Part shown: positions 18,225-27,118 of the stretch, one piece after another | Layout: every line of letters starts with the position of its first letter | Position numbering within the stretch: position 1 is the first letter of the stretch | Assembly: GCA_016712665.1 (NCBI GenBank) | Contig: JADJQP010000007.1 | Coordinates: 62,001-126,000 of the forward strand | DNA: 64,000 nt | Origin: Bacteroidota bacterium | GTDB lineage: Bacteria > Bacteroidota > Bacteroidia > Chitinophagales > Chitinophagaceae | Direction: 5' to 3' | Notes under the pieces: generated by a model | What the model was told of the DNA's origin: nothing | Databases searched by the model: none | Seen by the model: only the letters and a program-made list of their open reading frames with translations | Made by a program: the position numbers and the translations under genes

Positions 18225-19496
18225 ATGTCCGTTTTTAGGAGAGATATCATTATTAGTTATGCGTCACAAATAGTGGTGGTATTGTCCAATTTTCTTTGTT
18301 CGATACTTGCTGCAAGAATGCTGGGCGCAAAGGGGCAAGGTGATTTGGCGCTTTATTCCAGTTTTACTGGTTTTGTAACCCTTTTAATAGGTATGGGGCT
18401 TCCTTCGGCTCTGGTTTATTTTATTGCCAGCAAAAAAATAGAAAAGGGGAAAGTCATTCCATTATTGATTTCCGCTACTATTTTGTGTTTAGTGCTGTTT
18501 GTTTTATTCTTTCTGACAGCTAAGGAATTGGATTTTATGCGTATTTTTTTACCAAATTTTATATTGGAAAATACCCTGTGGTCTTACGTTTTAATAGTGC
18601 ATCTACTGTTATTAATGATGGGGCAATATTTTAATTCGCTTTTACAAGCAGAAGGTCAATTTACTCGGTCAGGAATCATTTCAATTTTGGGGAGTGTTCT
18701 CTTATTGATGTTGTATTGGCTTAAGTATAATGGGCAGGTGGGCTCTGGCATTCTGCCGATTTATTGGATTGTAGGCAGTTTGTTTCTGGTATCAGGCATT
18801 CAGTATTTTGTTCAGATGGTGCTTATTTTTCGGATAGATAGAAACTATTTTACGTTTCAGCATTTTGCGTTTATTGAGATTCAGTCCCTCCTTGTATTTG
18901 CATTGATTGCGTATACAGCCAATCTCGTGCAGTTTCTCAATTACAAAATGGATATATGGTTAATAAATTATTTTCATAGCAACAAGGAAATGATTGGGGT
19001 ATATGCATTGTCGGCCACCTTGGCTCAAATTGTGTGGCATTTACCGAATGCGCTTCATAATGTTCTATATACCTATGTGTCGTCCAATGGCGATTGGGAA
19101 TCAAAGCTTCGACGAACTTCCAAGTCCTCTCAGTGGTTGCTCTTATATGGAATAGGAGCTGGAGTGCTTGGTTATATATTATCTAAATGGTTGGTGCCGA
19201 TGTGGTTTGGTGAAGAATTTGCCCAGGCCCCTCAGCTTATCGGCATCCTGCTGTTTGGGATTATTCCTTTTTGCTATGGAATCGGTATCAGTGCATTTTT
19301 TGCTGGCGTTCATAAAGTGTATATTAATATGTATGCTTCTCTAATAGGTCTTATTTTTTGTGTTATTTTAGATATTTGGTGGATACCGGATTATGGAATG
19401 GTTGGCGCGGCCTATGCCTCTGTTATTTCCTATCTGGCTTCAACGGTTTTTCTGTTTATACAATTTAAACGAACCCAGAGAGTAGCGGGGAAATAA
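18225..19496 (+). CDS. Polysaccharide flippase (Wzx/MATE-like, MOP superfamily)
   Basis: The ATG at 18225 gives 423 residues with about 12 membrane helices. The start RRDIIISYASQIVVVLSNFLCS and AARMLGAKGQGDLALYSS is the typical TM1-TM2 signature of polysaccharide-biosynthesis flippases (ARxLGxxxyG). Such proteins move lipid-linked oligosaccharide units across the inner membrane. It opens a surface-glycan gene region and is convergent with the FkbM operon, separated by two bases. A TTG-based start 9 bases upstream overlaps the promoter and is less likely. Confidence 0.88.
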   Translation: MSVFRRDIIISYASQIVVVLSNFLCSILAARMLGAKGQGDLALYSSFTGFVTLLIGMGLPSALVYFIASKKIEKGKVIPLLISATILCLVLFVLFFLTAKELDFMRIFLPNFILENTLWSYVLIVHLLLLMMGQYFNSLLQAEGQFTRSGIISILGSVLLLMLYWLKYNGQVGSGILPIYWIVGSLFLVSGIQYFVQMVLIFRIDRNYFTFQHFAFIEIQSLLVFALIAYTANLVQFLNYKMDIWLINYFHSNKEMIGVYALSATLAQIVWHLPNALHNVLYTYVSSNGDWESKLRRTSKSSQWLLLYGIGAGVLGYILSKWLVPMWFGEEFAQAPQLIGILLFGIIPFCYGIGISAFFAGVHKVYINMYASLIGLIFCVILDIWWIPDYGMVGAAYASVISYLASTVFLFIQFKRTQRVAGK

Positions 19497-19498
19497 TG

Positions 19499-20350
19499 TT
19501 ACCTTTTTATAGATAGAGGCACAAACGCAACATTTTCTGAATCATTCAAATCGTTAGCATCCATGTCCACGATGGCTCCCTCTACATTGATGCCATGCAT
19601 TTCATATTGCAATTGATTCATAAAGTCAAGGATGTCTGTTTTATGTATGTTACTTCTTTGCAAAACAGCCTCCGATAATTCAATAACGATTAGCGGTCTG
19701 TATTTGTGAATGGTTTGTTCTAGACCGTGCAAGGCATACAACTCGGCCCCTTCAATATCTAATTTGATAAGATCTATTTTTGTGAGTTCTACTTGTTTGA
19801 AATAATCATCGCCTTTAATGGCTGGAACCATTTCTATTTCACCTGTTTCTTCATCATGATCATGGATACTTGACATGCCAAGATTCGCACTTGAAGAAAT
19901 TTTTAGGGGCAGGGTCGCATTTTTGTTGAACAATGCCAATTTCTCGACCCGGATATTATCAAACGTGTTTAAACGAATATTATTTTGCAGTTGATGATTG
20001 ACATTCATTGCCGGTTCAAAAGCAAAGACCTTTCCAGATGGGGCAACAAGTTTGGCTGCTATCAAGGTATAAGCGCCGATATTGGCACCTATATCTACAA
20101 AAACGGCTCCCGGGCGCAAATTCTTTTTTAGAAATAATATTCCGGGTTTGTCATAATACCCAAGAAGAAATATTTGTTGTTGAATAAAGTCATCTAATTT
20201 TAGTTGTATACGAATGTCCTGATCGTAAAGGGACATTACTTCTTTATTTTTAAACAAGTCATACTTTTCGAAAAGTCGTTTATACAATCCGTAATAATGG
20301 GGTTTTATAAAGGAACATTTAAAAAGATACTTAAAAAATAGTGCGATCAT
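19499..20350 (-). CDS. FkbM-family SAM-dependent methyltransferase
   Basis: This 283-residue protein has SAM motif I VFVDIGANIGAYTLIAAKL (84-102), the acidic VFAFEPAMNVN motif II (108-118), and the FkbM hallmark DLIKLDIEGAELYALHG. FkbM enzymes O-methylate sugars or small molecules, often in glycan clusters. It is the last gene of the minus-strand operon, 20 bases after the membrane phosphatase-like gene, so surface-glycan methylation is the likely job. The N-terminal 70 residues are family-specific and contain no membrane helix beyond a short hydrophobic start. Confidence 0.88.
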   Translation of the reverse strand: MIALFFKYLFKCSFIKPHYYGLYKRLFEKYDLFKNKEVMSLYDQDIRIQLKLDDFIQQQIFLLGYYDKPGILFLKKNLRPGAVFVDIGANIGAYTLIAAKLVAPSGKVFAFEPAMNVNHQLQNNIRLNTFDNIRVEKLALFNKNATLPLKISSSANLGMSSIHDHDEETGEIEMVPAIKGDDYFKQVELTKIDLIKLDIEGAELYALHGLEQTIHKYRPLIVIELSEAVLQRSNIHKTDILDFMNQLQYEMHGINVEGAIVDMDANDLNDSENVAFVPLSIKR

Positions 20351-20370
20351 ACTTCAGGAGAAATTCAATA

Positions 20371-21846
20371 TTACAATTTTGTTGAAATTATTTGCTTCTT
20401 TTCTTCATTGATGGCAATGCAACTATCTTCCAACATAGGAAGTTCTTGGTCGAAATATTGATTCAATAGAATTCTGAACAAGTTTTGAGTGCTTTTCATT
20501 TTAGATAGGTTGGCATAATTTGAATCCGGCAGATGGATGGCTAAAAAGTTATTAAATTTCAAAGGAATTTCGCTATCCTGCAGATATTCTCTATAGCCAT
20601 GATCGCTCATTATGATTATGATTGAGTTGGGTTCCTGTTTCTGCAAATGGGAGGCCATTTTGTCGATGAGGGTATTGGTATATTTAATATAGTTGATAAA
20701 CAAGCTTTCGTTATTGGCCTTGGCAGCTTTCGCGCGATTCAGAAAATGGCCGGCACTATCGGTGTAGTAAGGTTCGTGCGGCATGATGATATGCGAGTAG
20801 GTAAAATGTGGATGGGTTGGTTTTAGTTCAAAAAATCTGTTGATAGTGGCATTGTTTTGGTTATACTGGTTTAATACCGTTTGTTCCTCAGCAAATTTCA
20901 TTTTGAATTTTCCTTTGGCAAAGCGCCATAGAAAGTCTTTTTGAAGTCGCTTGGGTAGGGTTTCATTGAAGTGAATTTGTTCCGCACTTTTAAATTTTGG
21001 ATTATTATTTAGAACTGCCTGATTGCCCAGTTCAAAAATAGCATTGTTGTAAATCCGGTATTTATTTTTTATAAGAAATTGGGTGAATTGATTGTCATTT
21101 ATTTGCTCTAGCTGATGCAATACGTTGTAGTATTGATTGAGTGGTACCTGATGCAAATAGGAAATGTACTGCATATTCAATAAGGCATTGATTGAAAAGT
21201 ATGTTTGAAAATAGTTGCTATTGATAGAGTCAAAAACGACATACTTTTTATTTTTCAATTTCTGCTTTATATCGTTGTTATCAAAATTGAAATATTTTTC
21301 CAAAGAGCGAAACCCCGGGTAGCCATCCCATAATATTAAGTGAATGGATGGGGTTGCGGCACACTTGTTTTCTTTGAAATTAATGGTGGAAAGTTGGTAT
21401 GTATCGGGCTTGGAAACTGCTAGCGTAACCAATATTCCTTGGGTGATGCAAAGTGCGAGTAATAATGCATTTGCGTAAGAGAAAAGTTGTTTTTCCAACT
21501 TGGGAAATTTTCGCAATAACAGAAGTGTGGCAATAGGTAGCAACAAAATGGTCAAACAAAAAATGGTGTAAGCTTCTGTTGGAAAGACAGCGACAAATCG
21601 ACATTTAATATCTCCATAAAAGAAATAGACTGTGCCACCATACAATACCCAAACTGCGTTTTTATTTGGTTGCCTTTTAACTATATTCAACAAACAATAG
21701 CAGCCGCCAATACCACCATACAGGCAGAGATATGGGATGGCCATTTTATGTAAATGCAAAAACGATCCATGTTCAGTATAGCCCACTAAAAAGAAAAAGA
21801 GGGGTAGCAGGAAAAGAAAAATCGGATATTTTAAGTAAGCCTTCAC
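20371..21846 (-). CDS. Membrane-bound alkaline-phosphatase/sulfatase-superfamily protein
   Basis: This 491-residue protein has about five N-terminal membrane helices (to roughly residue 160) and then a periplasmic hydrolase domain. Metal-site motifs are LILWDGYPG at the domain start, SNYFQTYFSINALLNM (the expected nucleophile loop), SHIIMPHEPYY, and IIIIMSDHGYR. This layout resembles phosphoethanolamine or phosphoglycerol transferases and membrane sulfatases acting on surface glycans. It begins 3 bases after the upstream kinase-like/methyltransferase gene and is followed by FkbM, so it works in the same operon. The substrate is unknown. Confidence 0.82.
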   Translation of the reverse strand: MKAYLKYPIFLFLLPLFFFLVGYTEHGSFLHLHKMAIPYLCLYGGIGGCYCLLNIVKRQPNKNAVWVLYGGTVYFFYGDIKCRFVAVFPTEAYTIFCLTILLLPIATLLLLRKFPKLEKQLFSYANALLLALCITQGILVTLAVSKPDTYQLSTINFKENKCAATPSIHLILWDGYPGFRSLEKYFNFDNNDIKQKLKNKKYVVFDSINSNYFQTYFSINALLNMQYISYLHQVPLNQYYNVLHQLEQINDNQFTQFLIKNKYRIYNNAIFELGNQAVLNNNPKFKSAEQIHFNETLPKRLQKDFLWRFAKGKFKMKFAEEQTVLNQYNQNNATINRFFELKPTHPHFTYSHIIMPHEPYYTDSAGHFLNRAKAAKANNESLFINYIKYTNTLIDKMASHLQKQEPNSIIIIMSDHGYREYLQDSEIPLKFNNFLAIHLPDSNYANLSKMKSTQNLFRILLNQYFDQELPMLEDSCIAINEEKKQIISTKL

Positions 21847-21849
21847 GAT

Positions 21850-23217
21850 TTAGGATATTTCTTTTCTTTTCAGTAAAAAGAGGGTACGACTTTTTTGAGT
21901 AAGTTGGGTTTCTTCAAGAATTTCAAATTTGTTTTGCATCCATTTTTTGAAATCAGCAATCTGATATTGGGTGAAGATGTCCTTTCGGTGCTGAAGCAAT
22001 TGAATGACCTTCGGATCGGTTTTGTCCACAAATTCAATAATGACATATTTACTGAAGGAATAAAGAAAATCTGCTATTTGCTGTAAAGAAATATTATGCC
22101 CAATGGCCAAGTGATGAATAAGTGCCAAGGCCAAGGTAACATCCGGTTTTACGCGTTGAAAGAAGGAGTCTCTTTCGGTGTTATGCCAACCGATAGCAGG
22201 GCTAGGTGCACTAAGATCTATTATGAGTGGGAGTATATTTTGAATTCCTTCTGCCTTGCAGGTTTGATATAATTTTTCGATGCAATTTCTGTCTTCATCC
22301 ACTGCAAATATCTGCTTGGTTGAATTTTTATAGAGCATCGAGAATACACCATCATTTGCGCCCAAATCTAAAAGAGTTTGAAATTCGATTTGTTTGAGAT
22401 AATGAGCCACCAATTTTTTTTTCTCCTCCAGATACTGCGTGCTTAAAATGGTTTCGTCGTAATAATTATCCCAAGTTGTTTTATCGCTTGCGCATTCCAA
22501 AGAACCTACAAAACTTTTAAGCCCATTTAAAAGAGTAAGCATTTTTGCTTTCGAGAAATCGGGTTGGGGGCGCGTGTGGTTTGATTTTTGATTGCTTACT
22601 TTGTTTTGCAAGAAGATGTGCAGGTTGACGTGCAGATTAAATCGAGCCGAAAAGGGGAGCATCGATTTGCAGACGGCAATGGGTATGCCATTGGGGTAGG
22701 CAATCAGCAATTTATTCAAGGAGCGATTGCAATATTTCATTAATAGCATAGGAGCCAAAAAGCATTCACAAAATTGCCGATAGGCCACCCAACTTTCTTT
22801 TTCATGATATAGTTCAAAAGATAAGGTATCTATAAAAATAGGTTTACCCCGATCAAATTGAATATTGAAGGTATTGGCATCCTTAAGAATCATACCAAAG
22901 GAAATGGCTTCCAATGTAGTGTCGAGCGTACAGAGGGCTGCATCTTTCAACATTTCGAAGCTCCATTCATACGCGTAATTCACAAGGGGAATTTGCCGTG
23001 GCTTTATTATTTTATAGGTGTTTGATTGCAGCGGTATGGAACTGACTTCCTCATGTGGAATCAGTAATTGTTTGCCGACAAGATGTTCATATAAACCGCT
23101 TTCCAATAATTGTTGAAATTGCTTTTGGTAATCGAAATGAATGATTCGGTGCACCTCATTATTGTACATAAAAACATAACCACTGGGGTCTTTATAGGAT
23201 GAGGGTAGGGCCTGCAT
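21850..23217 (-). CDS. NoeA-like fusion: kinase-fold N-terminus plus class I SAM methyltransferase
   Basis: The 455-residue protein has two parts. Residues about 50-200 include ILKDANTFNIQF (D113, N118) and GKPIFIDTLSFE (D130), which resemble the catalytic loop and metal-binding Asp of aminoglycoside-phosphotransferase-type kinases. Residues about 270-450 form a methyltransferase with TLLDLGANDGVFSML (282-296), FAVDED (304-309) and an LALALIHHL helix. I recall this architecture from the NoeA host-specific nodulation protein family; that link is from memory. It sits 12 bases after a tiny membrane protein gene and 3 before the membrane hydrolase gene, so a concerted glycan modification is likely. 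Confidence 0.78.
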   Translation of the reverse strand: MQALPSSYKDPSGYVFMYNNEVHRIIHFDYQKQFQQLLESGLYEHLVGKQLLIPHEEVSSIPLQSNTYKIIKPRQIPLVNYAYEWSFEMLKDAALCTLDTTLEAISFGMILKDANTFNIQFDRGKPIFIDTLSFELYHEKESWVAYRQFCECFLAPMLLMKYCNRSLNKLLIAYPNGIPIAVCKSMLPFSARFNLHVNLHIFLQNKVSNQKSNHTRPQPDFSKAKMLTLLNGLKSFVGSLECASDKTTWDNYYDETILSTQYLEEKKKLVAHYLKQIEFQTLLDLGANDGVFSMLYKNSTKQIFAVDEDRNCIEKLYQTCKAEGIQNILPLIIDLSAPSPAIGWHNTERDSFFQRVKPDVTLALALIHHLAIGHNISLQQIADFLYSFSKYVIIEFVDKTDPKVIQLLQHRKDIFTQYQIADFKKWMQNKFEILEETQLTQKSRTLFLLKRKEIS

Positions 23218-23229
23218 AAATACGGCTTG

Positions 23230-23403
23230 TTATTTTTTAGGATTTGGTTCCGTCTCGTCTTTTTCTGAAGGTTTTGTAAAAAATGATTTTATTTTGTACC
23301 AACCATTTTTGAAGAAAAACACGGCACCTAATACCCCGGCCACCAGCATTTGGATAATCATGCTGCTACTTCCGGGATCAATGTATAGTAGATATGTACT
23401 CAT
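23230..23403 (-). CDS. Small membrane protein of the LYIDPGSGS-type (57 aa)
   Basis: From the ATG at 23403 the frame gives MSTYLLYIDPGSSSMIIQ, a hydrophobic helix (MLVAGVLGAVFFF), then KNGWYKIKSFFTK and a charged tail ending PNPKK. The short IDPGS motif before a single helix recurs in small Bacteroidota proteins beside surface-glycan genes; no function is established to my knowledge. It is the first gene of the operon: a TACTTTTG element lies 10 bases upstream and the fusion gene starts 12 bases downstream. The clean composition, promoter and spacing support a real gene. Confidence 0.75.
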   Translation of the reverse strand: MSTYLLYIDPGSSSMIIQMLVAGVLGAVFFFKNGWYKIKSFFTKPSEKDETEPNPKK

Positions 23404-23413
23404 AGAACGCTTG

Positions 23414-23421
23414 CAAAAGTA
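23414..23421 (-). promoter_or_regulatory. TACTTTTG -7 element of the four-gene glycan operon
   Basis: The reverse complement of CAAAAGTA matches TAnnTTTG exactly, 10 bases upstream of the small membrane protein ATG. It is divergent from the rmlB promoter about 100 bases away. Confidence 0.55.
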
Positions 23422-23518
23422 GTAATAATGAGGCGTAATTTGATGATTTTTTTAGAGGGAACACAGCTTATTCGTTCAAGAGATCTTGATAAAATGCCAT
23501 ACTATTCATCTTTCTACT

Positions 23519-23526
23519 TAAATTTG
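23519..23526 (+). promoter_or_regulatory. TAAATTTG -7 element for rmlB
   Basis: An exact TAnnTTTG match five bases before the rmlB ATG implies a leaderless or nearly leaderless rmlBA transcript. Confidence 0.5.
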
Positions 23527-23531
23527 CAGTC

Positions 23532-24587
23532 ATGATTTTTGAAAGGAATATAATAATTACGGGAGGTGCAGGTTTTATCGGATCGCATGTAGTTCGATTG
23601 TTTGTAACTAAGTATCCGAACTATCGGATCGTGAATATTGACGATTTAACCTACGCAGGCAATCTCGAAAACCTGCTTGATATTGAAGCCGCTGAAAATT
23701 ATTTTTTTGAAAAGGCCAATATATGCGATGCGGTTCGGATGCGTCAAATTTTTGAAGAATACTCAATTGATGCGGTTATTCATCTAGCTGCCGAATCGCA
23801 TGTAGATCGTTCCATCAGCAATCCCCTGTCTTTTGTTCAAACAAATATTGTGGGTACCGCCAATTTGCTACATATTGCCAAGGAGGCATGGCAGAATGCT
23901 TTTGATGGCAAATTGTTTTATCATGTATCTACCGATGAAGTATATGGTTCATTGGGAGATACCGGCTTGTTCACTGAAGAAACTGCCTATGATCCGAGAA
24001 GTCCGTACAGTGCCAGTAAAGCAGCCAGCGACCATTTGGTGCGATCTTTTTTTCATACCTATCATTTTCCTGCGGTTATCAGCAACTGTTCCAATAATTA
24101 TGGGCCCAATCATTTTCCGGAGAAGTTGATTCCTCTTTCAATCAATAATATTTTGAATAACAAACCACTACCCATTTATGGAAAGGGTGAAAATGTTCGA
24201 GATTGGTTGTATGTGGTCGATCACGCTTCAGCGATTGATACCATTTATCATCAGGCCGCAATAGGTGAAACCTACAATATCGGGGGGCACAATGAATGGA
24301 AGAATATTGATTTGATTCGGTTGCTTTGTAAATTGATGGACGAAAAATTGGGTAGAACAGCCGGAGCCTCTGAACAGCTCATTACGTTTGTAAAGGACAG
24401 AGCCGGGCATGATTTACGGTATGCCATTGATTCTAGTAAAATACAGAGAGAGTTGGGTTGGACGCCATCCGTAACTTTCGAAGAAGGACTTAGCAAAACC
24501 ATTGACTGGTATCTTGCCAATCCGCTTTGGTTGGAACATGTAACAAGTGGCGATTATTTGACATATTATAACAAACAATATCACTAA
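23532..24587 (+). CDS. rmlB: dTDP-glucose 4,6-dehydratase
   Basis: This 351-residue extended-SDR enzyme converts dTDP-glucose to dTDP-4-keto-6-deoxyglucose. It shows the NAD motif GGAGFIGSHV (11-20), catalytic STDEVYG (133-139, Asp135/Glu136), the Y159-x3-K163 dyad in SPYSASKAASDH, and the substrate loop SNCSNNYGPNHFPEKLIP. The length is normal. It is followed 80 bases later by rmlA on the same strand, but no rmlC or rmlD is present, so the final sugar may be an amino- or other 6-deoxyhexose rather than rhamnose. An rmlCD pair could also lie elsewhere. Confidence 0.97.
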   Translation: MIFERNIIITGGAGFIGSHVVRLFVTKYPNYRIVNIDDLTYAGNLENLLDIEAAENYFFEKANICDAVRMRQIFEEYSIDAVIHLAAESHVDRSISNPLSFVQTNIVGTANLLHIAKEAWQNAFDGKLFYHVSTDEVYGSLGDTGLFTEETAYDPRSPYSASKAASDHLVRSFFHTYHFPAVISNCSNNYGPNHFPEKLIPLSINNILNNKPLPIYGKGENVRDWLYVVDHASAIDTIYHQAAIGETYNIGGHNEWKNIDLIRLLCKLMDEKLGRTAGASEQLITFVKDRAGHDLRYAIDSSKIQRELGWTPSVTFEEGLSKTIDWYLANPLWLEHVTSGDYLTYYNKQYH

Positions 24588-24667
24588 TCAACTAAATAGT
24601 GGATACTTGATAATCTAAAAGGTATTCGTTTTTCTTTAGTACCATTAAGCAGCACAATTAAAATAAT

Positions 24668-25526
24668 ATGAAAGGAATCATTTTAGCAGGAGGCTCTGGC
24701 ACCAGACTTTATCCAATCACCAAAGCAATTTCAAAACAATTGATGCCGATTTACGACAAGCCGATGATATATTATCCGCTTTCGGTACTGATGATGGCAG
24801 GTATCAACGATGTTTTGATTATTACCACTCCCGAAGACAATGCTCAGTTTCAACGATTGCTTCAAGATGGAAGTGATATTGGCTGTAGTATCAGTTATGC
24901 AGTGCAGGAAGTACCCAATGGATTAGCACAAGCATTTGTAATAGGAGAGCAATTTATTGGAAAAGATAAAGTAGCGCTGGTATTAGGAGATAATATTTTT
25001 TATGGATATGGTCTTGGACGGCAATTGCAAACACTGAATAATGTAGAAGGCGGTTATGTATTTGCTTACCCGTATCAGACCCTGAGCGGTATGGAGTAGT
25101 GTCTTTTGACGAAAATGCAAAGGCCATTTCCATTGAAGAAAAACCCATTCATCCCAAATCGCATTATGCTGTGCCTGGATTGTATTTTTATGATAATAGT
25201 GTGGTAGAAATTGCTAAAACTTACTTCCTTCTGAAAGGGGTGAATATGAAATTACAGACGTCAATAAAATATACCTTCAACAAAACAGGCTGCATGTTTC
25301 GGTACTTGACCGAACGACTGCCTGGCTTGATACCGGTACGTTTGATAGTTTGCATGATGCCAGTGAGTATGTGCGTGTAATTGAAAAAAGGCAAGGTACC
25401 AAAATTGGATGTATAGAAGAGGTTGCTTATAGAATGGGCTTTATTTCAAAAGAAAAATTAGAGGAGCTTGCACATAGTTTAAAGAAGAGTGGGTATGGTG
25501 AATATTTATTAAGTATTCTGGATTAA
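24668..25526 (+). CDS. rmlA: Glucose-1-phosphate thymidylyltransferase (two frameshifts)
   Basis: The first frame gives KGIILAGGSGTRLYPITKAI, the nucleotide-binding signature, and LVLGDNIFYGYGL. It breaks near 25070 (a base is missing after TACCC) and resumes as VSDPERYGVVSFDENAKAI. It breaks again near 25222 (GCTAAAACTTACTT lacks an A) and finishes as LLPSERGEYEITDVN, DTGTFDSLHDAS and a normal C-terminus ending LLSILD. The joined product is about 287 residues, standard for RmlA. It makes dTDP-glucose, the substrate of RmlB just upstream. Both lesions are single-base and the full sequence resumes, so errors are likelier than decay. Confidence 0.92.
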
Positions 25527-25559
25527 GAGCTAATTAAGTGCCTACAAAAGTTTTAAACA

Positions 25560-26147
25560 ATGAGATTACTTGGATTGTATTTTGTTGTAGTCGTAATCAT
25601 TTCTTGTTCTAGCAATCAAGGAACCCTTGAAGACTATGCTAATTTTCCAGTAAAATTTGCCAAGCAGAAAATTATCTATCCCAATAATGACTTTACAGTA
25701 TGTATTCCAAAGAATTGGAATTGGAAAGTTGAGGATTATACTAATGACCATATTATTTTGGGGATAGGTGCCGGATCAGAACCTGATAAGGACGGGTTTA
25801 TAGATTTCATCACCATTCAAAAGGTTAAATGCTTTGGAGGAAAAAATGATTTAAAGTCTGAGTACGATTACTTGCTGAATCTAACCAAACAACAATCGAA
25901 TGGTATGAAAATTGTTGAAACCGGAGAAACGGATATGCTACATCAGACGGCCTATTTTTTTCATTCAAAATCTGAAACCAATACATACGGAGAATCGGAA
26001 ATGATATGTTTTGTTTTGGAGGGAGACCTTGAAGGAACTTTTTATTATTTAAATGCAGGAGCTTCACAAACGAAGAATTTTAAAAGGAATATGGCCATAC
26101 TTCTGCATTCGCTGAAGACCTTTGAAATACATAAAACGAAATCCTAA
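25560..26147 (+). CDS. Uncharacterised lipoprotein (195 aa)
   Basis: The N-terminus MRLLGLYFVVVVIISC has a lipobox with Cys16, so the product is probably a lipoprotein. The mature part reads ADYA-like at the start and later holds VCIPKNWNWKVEDY, ETGETDMLHQTAYFF and LKTFEIHKTKS. The general layout (a short beta-rich globular domain) resembles PsbP- or MOG1-like small lipoproteins, but I cannot assign a family. It follows rmlA by 33 bases, which may reflect only proximity. Confidence 0.7.
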   Translation: MRLLGLYFVVVVIISCSSNQGTLEDYANFPVKFAKQKIIYPNNDFTVCIPKNWNWKVEDYTNDHIILGIGAGSEPDKDGFIDFITIQKVKCFGGKNDLKSEYDYLLNLTKQQSNGMKIVETGETDMLHQTAYFFHSKSETNTYGESEMICFVLEGDLEGTFYYLNAGASQTKNFKRNMAILLHSLKTFEIHKTKS

Positions 26148-26511
26148 AGGATTCAGAGCGGTATTTGGACAAAAAAGGGGGAGCTAGGCATAAAGGGTGC
26201 CTTGGGCTTGCTATCTAGTGCAGGAATTGTCAATAGTATGATGCCGATTTCATATCAGTAATAGCCCAATACTGCTTGCACTAAACTGCAATTGTCTTGT
26301 TATTTATCGGTTCACAACTCAAATAGTAATATGACTATTTATTATTGTTGGAATTGCTGTAAAAGTTGACAAGCGCCGATTTTCAAGGAAGCAATTGCCG
26401 GGATTAAAACCCCAAAATAGTTTTCCAGAATGGATATTGTTTCAGAATTCACTTTACTCTTTGAGCTTTATTTTCAAATTGCCTATATTCGCCCCATAAA
26501 ATACAGCGTTT
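26148..26511. other. Intergenic stretch, no gene seen
   Basis: About 360 bases separate the lipoprotein from the acetyltransferase gene. All frames are short and broken, no clear hairpin with a T-run was found, and no TAnnTTTG match precedes the acetyltransferase (the closest is CCTATATTCG). The small isolated G-rich tract near 26175 has no obvious role. Confidence 0.5.
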
Positions 26512-27090
26512 ATGGAAACGAATTATTATGCACATCCCACAGCAGTAGTTGACGAAGGATGTACTATTGGCAATGGTGTAAAAATTTGGCACTTTAGTCA
26601 CATCATGCCTCAATGCATTATTGGCGACCATTGCAATATTGGTCAAAACGTTGTCATTTCACCTGAAGTAGTGTTGGGCAAAAATGTAAAAATTCAGAAT
26701 AATGTTTCCATCTATACCGGCGTTACCTGTGGTGATGATGTGTTTTTAGGACCCTCCTGTGTTTTTACCAATGTGACCAACCCACGAAGTGGTGTGAACA
26801 GACGCGGTCAATACGATAAAACACATGTTGGCACCGGAGCATCCATTGGTGCGAATGCTACAATTGTTTGTGGTCACGATATCGGACAATTTGCCTTTGT
26901 TGGCGCTGGTGCTGTGGTAACAAAGAATGTTCCGGATTATGCGCTTATTGTTGGAAACCCTGCAAAACAAATTGGGTGGATGAGTGAATATGGACACCGA
27001 TTACATTTTGACGAAGGGGGTAAGGCTATCTGTGAAGAAAGCGGACAATGCTATGAGTTTAGCAATGGCGTTGTGAAAAGAATTTCTTAA
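26512..27090 (+). CDS. Left-handed beta-helix N-acetyltransferase (WlbB/WbpD-like)
   Basis: This 192-residue hexapeptide-repeat protein has many I/V-G-x-x-x-x turns, for example VDEGCTIGNGVKIWHFSHI, GDHCNIGQNVVISPEVVLG and GASIGANATIVCGHDIG, and ends NPAKQIGWMSEYG. This matches the WlbB/WbpD group that acetylates the 3-amino group of UDP-GlcNAc3NA-type sugars for O-antigen or capsule. The IWHFSHIMP segment, with its catalytic-type His, is typical of the group. Its partner aminotransferase and dehydrogenase are not in the window. It is intact and convergent with the glycosyltransferase. Confidence 0.88.
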   Translation: METNYYAHPTAVVDEGCTIGNGVKIWHFSHIMPQCIIGDHCNIGQNVVISPEVVLGKNVKIQNNVSIYTGVTCGDDVFLGPSCVFTNVTNPRSGVNRRGQYDKTHVGTGASIGANATIVCGHDIGQFAFVGAGAVVTKNVPDYALIVGNPAKQIGWMSEYGHRLHFDEGGKAICEESGQCYEFSNGVVKRIS

Positions 27091-27118
27091 TTCATTACGG
27101 GGCACCCTTTGAATTTAT

